Part shown: positions 1 through 4,907 of the stretch, in pieces
Numbering within the stretch: position 1 is the first letter of the stretch
Layout: each line of letters starts with the position of its first letter
Source: Nitrospirota bacterium
GTDB taxonomy: Bacteria > Nitrospinota_A > UBA7883
Reading direction: 5' to 3'
Assembly: GCA_011052055.1 (NCBI GenBank)
Contig: DRJW01000420.1
Coordinates: forward strand, 1 to 6,138
DNA: 6,138 nucleotides
Made by a program: the position numbers and the translations under genes
The notes under the pieces: generated by a model
The model's database searches: none
What the model was told of the DNA's origin: nothing
The model's input: only the letters and a program-made list of their open reading frames with translations

Positions 1-2
1 AC

Positions 3-812
3 TATATCAAGTCCCACGACGCGCGAGCCGTGCCGGCTTCGAGGATCAACTTTGACCTAAAGCCGGATCAGTGGGAGTTGGGACGCCTTTTTGCGGAGGT
101 AGTATATGGCCGCAAAACGAACAAAGCTCAATTAAAGGCTTTTGTAGAGGGGATAGCGCGTCCTTATATCAATAACAGGCAACAAACCCGTAGCCGGAAC
201 AGAATCAAAGGCGGGGCGACTTTTTACCTCAACGTGCGTCCGAGGACATCGCTGTTGGCCGCAGTAACTTTCGCCGATGTTGACTATTACCATGGCGCGA
301 CGCCGATAGATCTCTCCAGCTTGGAATCCAACTTTTCAGTGGGTATAAAGTGGGAGGCGACAGGAAAAACAACAGGCCAGATCAAGGTGGGGTATCTTGT
401 CAAAGACCTTGAGGATGAATCGTTGAGAGACTTCGCTGGTCTTAGCGCGCAGGCTACGATTTTATGGGAGCCAAAAACCTACAGCAGGGTAAAACTGCTC
501 ATCCAGAGAAGGACGGATGAATCGATACAGTACGACTCCAGCTATTTTGTTACCACACGCCTCGCCGCCTCCTGGGAGCACGACTTGAAAGAAAACTTGA
601 CTTTTGCCCTCAGGTTTGACGGCCAAAACGATAAATACAGCGCCGAGCGCGATGACGATCTTTTGGATTATGCCGTTGACTTAGACTATTATATGAACAA
701 GCGGCTTGATATTGGCTTCCGCTATATCTATTCCCTGAAAACATCTAACGTGGAAAACACCGATTATATCGCCAACATATTCCTGCTTAAGATAGCCCTG
801 AAGACTTTATGA
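3..812 (+). CDS. Outer-membrane beta-barrel protein of EPS locus (5' partial)
   Basis: The reading frame is open from base 3 to the TGA at 810-812 and gives 269 residues, so the true start is very likely upstream. A GTG at 30 is in frame, but it has no purine-rich ribosome binding site and open coding sequence precedes it. The protein is a run of amphipathic beta-strands with alternating aromatic and hydrophobic residues, separated by polar turns, and has no hydrophobic helix. It resembles the putative beta-barrel porins (BBP2 type) found in EPS loci. Its last part has the style of that family: 'YYMNKRLDIGFRYIYSLKTSN', then a final strand ending IALKTL. The chain ends in Leu, not the Phe usual for barrel insertion signals. 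The OPX gene follows with a 4-base overlap, so the two are probably translated together and may form one export channel. Beta-barrel assignment is fairly sure; the exact family and the porin role are inferred. Confidence 0.75.
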   Translation, partial: YIKSHDARAVPASRINFDLKPDQWELGRLFAEVVYGRKTNKAQLKAFVEGIARPYINNRQQTRSRNRIKGGATFYLNVRPRTSLLAAVTFADVDYYHGATPIDLSSLESNFSVGIKWEATGKTTGQIKVGYLVKDLEDESLRDFAGLSAQATILWEPKTYSRVKLLIQRRTDESIQYDSSYFVTTRLAASWEHDLKENLTFALRFDGQNDKYSAERDDDLLDYAVDLDYYMNKRLDIGFRYIYSLKTSNVENTDYIANIFLLKIALKTL

Positions 813-1375
813 GGACAATGATATTTGCCGAGTTTGAGGTAAATAAAGCCTTTTTTGTCCAGATAGTTACTGCTTTTATATTTTTTTCTCTTATCTCAAC
901 CGCCTCCGGCTTTACCGGGTATCGTATCGGGGCTGGCGACCTTCTTAGCATCAAGGTTTTTGGTGAGGAGGATCTTAACCTGGAGAATGTTCGTGTCGGC
1001 TCCAACGGCACAATCTCATTTCCGCTTTTAGGAGTGGTCGATGTCCTTGGCATCACGTCTGCGGGGCTTGAGAAGCGCCTGACGAAAATGCTTCTTGACG
1101 GCTACATGAAAAAGCCGAAGGTTACTGTTTCAATCCTGGAGTACAGGATGTTTTTTGTAGAGGGAGAGGTCAAAGAGCCTGGAGGATATAAGTACATTGA
1201 TGGTTTGACCGTTCAAAAAGGCATTGCGCTGGCTGGTGGTTTCACCGAGCGCGCGGCGAAGAAAAAAATCAAACTTATTCAAGAAAAAAACCCGGATGAG
1301 CCCTTGTATCCGGTGGATCTTTCCACCCCCGTTAATCCTGGCGATGTTATATCTATTGGGGAAAGCTTCTTCTAG
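809..1375 (+). CDS. Minimal polysaccharide export (OPX/Wza-family) protein
   Basis: This 188-residue periplasmic protein belongs to the Wza/KpsD-like OPX family, which carries EPS or capsule polymer through the cell envelope. Residues 14-33 form a hydrophobic signal segment ending near TASG. There is no cysteine anywhere, so it is not a lipoprotein, unlike E. coli Wza. Residues 38-110 are a Poly_export domain: YRIGAGDLLSIKVFGEEDL, then 'GTISFPLLGVVDVLGIT' and KPKVTVSI. Residues about 113-165 are a single SLBB domain (FFVEGEVKEPGGY, GLTVQKGIALAGGFTERA). The C-terminus, NPGDVISIGESFF, is the usual end of the core. Wza is roughly twice as long; its extra SLBB repeat and C-terminal outer-membrane helix are absent. 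The ATG at 809 overlaps the previous stop (ATGA), suggesting translational coupling. An ATG at 818 is an alternative start that loses three residues; GAGG at 811-814 sits only 3 bases before it, so I prefer 809. Confidence 0.9.
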   Translation: MRTMIFAEFEVNKAFFVQIVTAFIFFSLISTASGFTGYRIGAGDLLSIKVFGEEDLNLENVRVGSNGTISFPLLGVVDVLGITSAGLEKRLTKMLLDGYMKKPKVTVSILEYRMFFVEGEVKEPGGYKYIDGLTVQKGIALAGGFTERAAKKKIKLIQEKNPDEPLYPVDLSTPVNPGDVISIGESFF

Positions 1376-1385
1376 GTAGCTTTTT
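1362..1385 (+). other. Weak hairpin across the OPX stop codon
   Basis: AAAGCT (1362-1367) can pair with AGCTTT (1378-1383) around a 10-base loop that contains the TAG stop, and five T residues run from 1381 to 1385. The stem is short and AT-rich, so it would be a poor terminator; at most it could stabilise or attenuate the transcript before the kinase gene. It may well be chance. Confidence 0.15.
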
Positions 1386-1428
1386 ATACTGCAGGATCAG
1401 GAAGCATGCACACCTGTTTGTGTTTATA

Positions 1429-1434
1429 GAGGAG
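1429..1434 (+). promoter_or_regulatory. Ribosome binding site of the Wzc-like gene
   Basis: GAGGAG lies 7 bases before the ATG at 1442, an almost ideal Shine-Dalgarno arrangement. This decides the start: the in-frame GTG at 1436 touches the purine tract and would leave no spacer. Of the spacers before genes in this window, this and the one before 4166 are the strongest. Confidence 0.75.
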
Positions 1435-1441
1435 AGTGTTA

Positions 1442-4000
1442 ATGGGGTCGTGGTACTACAAGAAAGGCTCTGACGATATAGGACCTCTATCCTACACTGA
1501 GTTAGCGCAAGCGTATTTATCAGGAATGTTTGGAGCTGACACGTTCATTAAAAAAGAGGGAATGGAAAGATGGTTTCCTTTTAATGAGTTAAAAAACTAC
1601 GGGAGCCTGGCTTCCAGGCGAATCACCATTCTATCACATCCCGATAACGGTCATCAGCGCGCTGAATCCAGGGGGGCCGCGCATGCCGACTATTCAGAAG
1701 TAAAAGTTTACTCCGACGAGAATTTTGATAATGAGGAGATAAACCTCGCCGAGTATTGGCATATAATAGCGCGGCACAAATGGGGCATTTGTGGGATGGT
1801 TTTTGTCTGCACCTTGATTGGCGCCTTAACGGCGTTTTCCATAAAACCCACCTATCGCGCGACAGTCACGATGCTGGTCGAGCCGGAGCAACCGAAAATA
1901 GTTTCATTAGACCCTATGTCAAGCGCGAATAACATAACGTTTTTCTATGAAACGCAGAATGAAATTATCCACAGCCGGTCAGTCGCCGAAGCGGTGATAT
2001 TCAAGCTCAAGCTATATGACAACCCTGAGTTCATCGGCGAGGGAAGTAGCGCGCTTGTTTTCGACTGGAAGGATTGGATTCCAGAGCCATTGACCGAGTA
2101 TTTTCTGGAATGGGGGATTTTTTCTGTTCCACCGGATCAAAACCAAATTTCTGACGAGATAGAAGCCGCCATGGAATTTCACATGGGGCGCCCTCTTTCT
2201 GTGAGCGCGCAACTGAGAGCCAGAGTGGCGCCGCTTTCGTTGCCGGCTCAAGAAGCCCAGGCGAAACTTATGAAGACATTTCAGGATAAACTTTCTATAG
2301 GGACCGAGAAAAACAGCCAGATCATGTCGATAAAATTCGACTCCTACGATCCCCGGTTAGCCGCTGATATAGCCAACGCCGTCGCCACTGCGTATATGGA
2401 GTTGGGTTTGGAGTCGCGGCTGTCTGTTGTAAAACAGGCCACCTCCTGGCTCACCTCCAGGCTGGTGGATTTGCGCCGGAAGCTTGCCCTTTCGGAGAAA
2501 TCGCTACAGGAATTTCAGGTCCGCGAGGGAGTGATAGACACAAAAAGCCGGCAGGATATAGTGAGCACAAAGCTTTCTGGACTAACCGAGCAACTTGTCA
2601 AAGCCCAGGCAACCTTTATAGAAGCTGAAATCAGATACAACCAGGTGCTGGAGATCAAACGTGGCGGGAGTAGCTATGACTCACTGCGCCCTGTGCTGGA
2701 GAATAGTTTAATACAGAGACTCAAAGAGGAGGAAGCTCTTCTGGTGCGGCAAGTGGGAGAGCTTGAGGATAGGTACGGCGACAAGCATCCAAAGATAATT
2801 GCCGCGAAATCTGATCTGAAAGAGGCGCAAGTTCATCTGAAGCAGGAGATAGCTAAAGTAGTGGAGGGCATCCACAAAGAGTACGAGGTGGCCAAAGAGA
2901 ACGAACGACGCCTGCTTGTTTTAAGTGAGAAAATGAAATCTAAAATGCGCCGGAACACGGGCAAGGAATTTGAGCTTGCCAAGCTGGAGCGTAACGTATC
3001 CACCAATCGCCAGCTTTATGACATATTTTTGACGCGGTCCAAGGAAACCAATATCGTGGGTAATACTGATGTAACCAATGTGCGCATCATAGACCAGGCG
3101 CAACCGCCGGTTAGGCCCGTTAAGCCAAAAAAAGCGCTCGTAACGCTTCTTGCCATGTTTGTAGGGTTGTTTATGGGTGTGTCGCTGGCTTTCGTACGCG
3201 AGCACCTCGACAACACCTTTAAGAACCCGGATGATCTGGAGCGGGATCTTCGTTTGCCTGTTTTGGGGACTGTTCCGCTAATGAGCAAAGGCGATATGGA
3301 AAGGTTATTAGCCAGACGGGATATCTTGACCAAGTCCTTAGAGCCATTCACCGAGATGATACGAAACATTCGAACAAGTATATTGTTTTCCAATTTGGAT
3401 CATCCGCCCAAAACAATTATTGTAACGTCGGCGGTTCCGTCAGAGGGAAAGACAACCTTAAGTTGTTCCATAGCGCTTTCGTTCAGCCAGATTGGACGCA
3501 CACTTTTGGTTGAGGCGGATCTGCGGAAACCTTCACAAGTTAAAATGATGGGACTGAACGGGTCTTCGGGGCTTGCCAGTATTATATCGGGACAGGCGAC
3601 AATTGAAGAGACTGTCATAAAAGACTCTGAGCATAACAATTTGAGTTATCTTTCCAGCAAGGTTTCGGCGTCCAACCCGCTTGAAATTCTCTCATCCAGG
3701 AAATTCAGTAGTACGCTGGATGAATTGAAAACAAAATATGATTATATCGTCATAGATACCGCGCCTGTTATTCTGTTTAGCGACGCCCTGGTGATATCCC
3801 ATCTGGCCGATTGCTCGTTACTGGTTGTAAAGGCGGATTCTACCACCCGTAGCATGGCGAAAGGCGCGCTTAAACGTTTTAAAGCGATTCATCTAAATCC
3901 GGTCGGCGCAGTTCTGACTCATGTCAGCCCGCGTGATTTAGGCGGTTATGGAAGCGCTTATTACGATTATGGGAGTTACCTCGACAAGGATTCTGCGTAG
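1442..4000 (+). CDS. GYF_2-Wzz-BY-kinase fusion (Wzc-like chain-length regulator)
   Basis: This 852-residue inner-membrane protein combines an EPS chain-length/co-polymerase domain with a bacterial tyrosine autokinase. Residues 3-50 match the GYF_2 pattern: W4-Y5-Y6, GPLS at 14-17, LSGMF at 26-30, W44-F-P46. After a polar linker, a Wzz domain begins near 100 with TM1 at about 113-134. A periplasmic region follows, coiled-coil rich from about 340 to 500, with the Wzc hallmark YGDKHP at 445-450. A GNVR-like segment with PPVRPVKP at 555-562 leads to TM2 (564-585). The kinase has TEMIRNIRTS (637-646), Walker A SAVPSEGKTT (663-672), Walker A' LLVEADLRKP (688-697) with Glu691 where Asp is usual, and Walker B YIVIDTAP (768-775). 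A tail with Tyr 836, 840, 841, 843 and 846 is the expected autophosphorylation cluster. By family, phosphorylation cycling controls polymer length and export through the OPX partner. The GYF_2 domain should lie in the cytoplasm; its role is unknown. Confidence 0.93.
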   Translation: MGSWYYKKGSDDIGPLSYTELAQAYLSGMFGADTFIKKEGMERWFPFNELKNYGSLASRRITILSHPDNGHQRAESRGAAHADYSEVKVYSDENFDNEEINLAEYWHIIARHKWGICGMVFVCTLIGALTAFSIKPTYRATVTMLVEPEQPKIVSLDPMSSANNITFFYETQNEIIHSRSVAEAVIFKLKLYDNPEFIGEGSSALVFDWKDWIPEPLTEYFLEWGIFSVPPDQNQISDEIEAAMEFHMGRPLSVSAQLRARVAPLSLPAQEAQAKLMKTFQDKLSIGTEKNSQIMSIKFDSYDPRLAADIANAVATAYMELGLESRLSVVKQATSWLTSRLVDLRRKLALSEKSLQEFQVREGVIDTKSRQDIVSTKLSGLTEQLVKAQATFIEAEIRYNQVLEIKRGGSSYDSLRPVLENSLIQRLKEEEALLVRQVGELEDRYGDKHPKIIAAKSDLKEAQVHLKQEIAKVVEGIHKEYEVAKENERRLLVLSEKMKSKMRRNTGKEFELAKLERNVSTNRQLYDIFLTRSKETNIVGNTDVTNVRIIDQAQPPVRPVKPKKALVTLLAMFVGLFMGVSLAFVREHLDNTFKNPDDLERDLRLPVLGTVPLMSKGDMERLLARRDILTKSLEPFTEMIRNIRTSILFSNLDHPPKTIIVTSAVPSEGKTTLSCSIALSFSQIGRTLLVEADLRKPSQVKMMGLNGSSGLASIISGQATIEETVIKDSEHNNLSYLSSKVSASNPLEILSSRKFSSTLDELKTKYDYIVIDTAPVILFSDALVISHLADCSLLVVKADSTTRSMAKGALKRFKAIHLNPVGAVLTHVSPRDLGGYGSAYYDYGSYLDKDSA

Positions 4001-4018
4001 CTGTGGCAAGATTCCAGG

Positions 4019-4042
4019 GTGGGATCCCCACAAGTTTGTTTC
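4019..4042 (+). terminator. Possible Rho-independent terminator or attenuator
   Basis: GTGGG (4019-4023) and CCCAC (4027-4031) form a perfect 5-bp GC-rich stem with a three-base loop, ATC. A T-rich tract interrupted by one G (TTTGTTT, 4035-4041) begins after AAG. It lies 18 bases after the kinase stop codon. The stem is short and the T-tract imperfect, so termination would be partial at best. Confidence 0.3.
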
Positions 4043-4054
4043 TGTAGGCCGCCC

Positions 4055-4082
4055 TTGACACGTTGGAGTAAGAGCATAGTAA
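4055..4082 (+). promoter_or_regulatory. Possible sigma70-type promoter, -35 consensus with weak -10
   Basis: TTGACA at 4055-4060 is an exact -35 consensus. The only candidate -10 at suitable spacing is TAGTAA (4077-4082, 16-base spacer), which matches TATAAT at only three positions. If used, transcription would start near 4090, upstream of the VpsP-like gene but inside the 28-codon ORF. The -35 match could be chance. Confidence 0.2.
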
Positions 4083-4169
4083 ATGGATTTTGACAGCCAT
4101 GCCTCCGCCGGTGTTGATAGCGTTGCGCGCGATTCTGATCCGATAACCTTGGGTGGAGCGCTCGTATGA
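4083..4169 (+). CDS. Candidate 28-residue leader ORF coupled to the next gene
   Basis: ATG at 4083 opens a short frame translating to MDFDSHASAGVDSVARDSDP followed by ITLGGALV. Its TGA at 4167-4169 overlaps the next gene's ATG (ATGA), and its last codons contain that gene's ribosome binding site (GGAG, 4155-4158). AAGAG at 4070-4074 ends 8 bases before its ATG and could serve as a weak ribosome binding site. The peptide is acidic, with five Asp, and has no signal peptide or membrane helix; I recognise no family. It may be a leader that couples translation, or a chance ORF in a 165-base gap. The exact ATGA junction is the main reason to list it. Confidence 0.25.
   Translation: MDFDSHASAGVDSVARDSDPITLGGALV
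4155..4158 (+). promoter_or_regulatory. Ribosome binding site of the VpsP-like gene
   Basis: GGAG ends 7 bases before the ATG at 4166, an ideal spacing. An in-frame stop (TGA at 4136-4138) lies upstream with no other good start between, which supports 4166 as the true start. Confidence 0.65.
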
Positions 4170-4858
4170 CCCGGCAGGCCGCGATAGCAGTTTCGATAGC
4201 TGTGCTGGGATATCTTCTTTTTTGGGCCGGGACCTGGGGATTGGCCAACCTCGCTAGTCTGGGGCCAAGACGCGCGATGGCCCTATTGGAGCGTGATACC
4301 GGCAAATACAACGGGGTCGCCTGGGAAGGCGTTAGCGACAATCTCCTGAAAGCGCATAGCCTGAATTCCATAAACGCTGATTACGCTTATGATATCGGCA
4401 GGTTGAACGAGTGGCGGGCCATGGGTTTACCGGTATGGACTCGTGAGGCGCGTCGATATCGCTCCAGGGCGATTGAATATTTCCGGCTGGCGTTAACCAT
4501 GCGGCCTTCCAGCTCTTTTATGTGGGCTCAACTGGCCTATAGCAAGGTTTTGAATCAGGAGGTAGGTAAGGAGACATTCGATTCGATGGATAAGGCGATA
4601 GTGTTTGGGCCATGGGAGGAGGTTGCGAGGCTTAAGGTGATAGGGATGGGTATAGCGCTTTGGAGCACGTTACCAGCCCAGCTAAAAGAGCAACTCAACA
4701 AGATCATCGCGCGCTCGTTGAACCACGGGAAACAATCTGGCCGTGTGATAGATACCGCTGTGTGGCTTGGTTGGGAGGGGAATCTGCGTCCATTAATTAC
4801 GCAAGAGCACAACGAAAAAAAGTTGAGGCGCGCGCTAAAAAAGTTTAATAAACGTTGA
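4166..4858 (+). CDS. Membrane-anchored TPR-like EPS accessory protein (VpsP-like)
   Basis: The 230-residue product has one N-terminal hydrophobic segment (about residues 5-28) with little positive charge before it, so it is probably an inner-membrane anchor or uncleaved signal with the rest in the periplasm. The remainder is predicted helical. Residues 97-130 read like a tetratricopeptide unit (SRAIEYFRLALTMRPSSSFMWAQLAYSKVLN in its core, here split: SRAIEYFRLALTMRP, then SSSFMWAQLAYSKVLN). A second helical block has 'AIVFGPWEEVARLKVIGMG' and ALWSTL (144-169). The C-terminus is strongly basic (KKLRRALKKFNKR). Size, anchor, TPR-like core and position beside a Wzy-like gene resemble VpsP-type proteins of EPS clusters, whose biochemical role is not established as far as I know. 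The family call is from remembered pattern. A hairpin directly follows the stop, so this gene may end a transcript or be expressed at its own level. Confidence 0.65.
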   Translation: MTRQAAIAVSIAVLGYLLFWAGTWGLANLASLGPRRAMALLERDTGKYNGVAWEGVSDNLLKAHSLNSINADYAYDIGRLNEWRAMGLPVWTREARRYRSRAIEYFRLALTMRPSSSFMWAQLAYSKVLNQEVGKETFDSMDKAIVFGPWEEVARLKVIGMGIALWSTLPAQLKEQLNKIIARSLNHGKQSGRVIDTAVWLGWEGNLRPLITQEHNEKKLRRALKKFNKR

Positions 4859-4885
4859 GCGCTAAATTTAGCGCAGTCTTTTTTT
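4859..4885 (+). terminator. Likely Rho-independent terminator or attenuator
   Basis: GCGCTAAATTTAGCGC at 4859-4874 is a perfect 16-base palindrome beginning at the base after the TGA stop. It can fold as a 6-bp stem, GCGCTA/TAGCGC, with an AATT loop. Four bases (AGTC) then separate it from seven T residues at 4879-4885. The stem is short and the T-run slightly displaced, so read-through into the next gene 22 bases downstream is plausible. Confidence 0.55.
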
Positions 4886-4907
4886 AACATAATTATACGC
4901 GGTTACT

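Larger units (their letters stand above)
4001..4165 (+). other. Intergenic region between kinase and VpsP-like genes
   Basis: This 165-base gap is the longest in the window. In order it holds a GC-rich hairpin with a T-rich tract (4019-4042), a TTGACA hexamer (4055-4060), and a 28-codon ORF (4083-4169) running into the next gene. Bases 4002-4006 (TGTGG) can also pair with 4028-4032 (CCACA), which would compete with the main hairpin. I see no longer coding sequence on either strand that looks real. Confidence 0.5.

Noticed and set aside
30..32. GTG at 30 as the start of the beta-barrel gene
   Set aside because: No ribosome binding site precedes it, and the same frame is open back to the window edge. 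A barrel also needs a signal peptide, which is absent after this GTG, so the gene most likely begins upstream.
1436..1438. GTG at 1436 as the start of the Wzc-like gene
   Set aside because: It abuts the GAGGAGAG tract and leaves no spacer; the ATG at 1442 has ideal 7-base spacing and begins directly with the GYF_2 domain.
3016..3393. Minus-strand 125-residue ORF
   Set aside because: It is antisense to the GNVR/TM2/kinase junction of the Wzc-like gene and has no family features.
3976..4371. Minus-strand 131-residue ORF across the kinase/VpsP-like gap
   Set aside because: It overlaps two well-supported + strand genes, is Arg/Leu-rich like an antisense shadow, and shows no recognisable domain.
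4886..4907. Promoter for the Wzy-like gene using CATAAT (4888-4893) as a -10
   Set aside because: The hexamer matches at five positions, but no acceptable -35 lies 15-19 bases upstream; that region is the palindrome and T-run.
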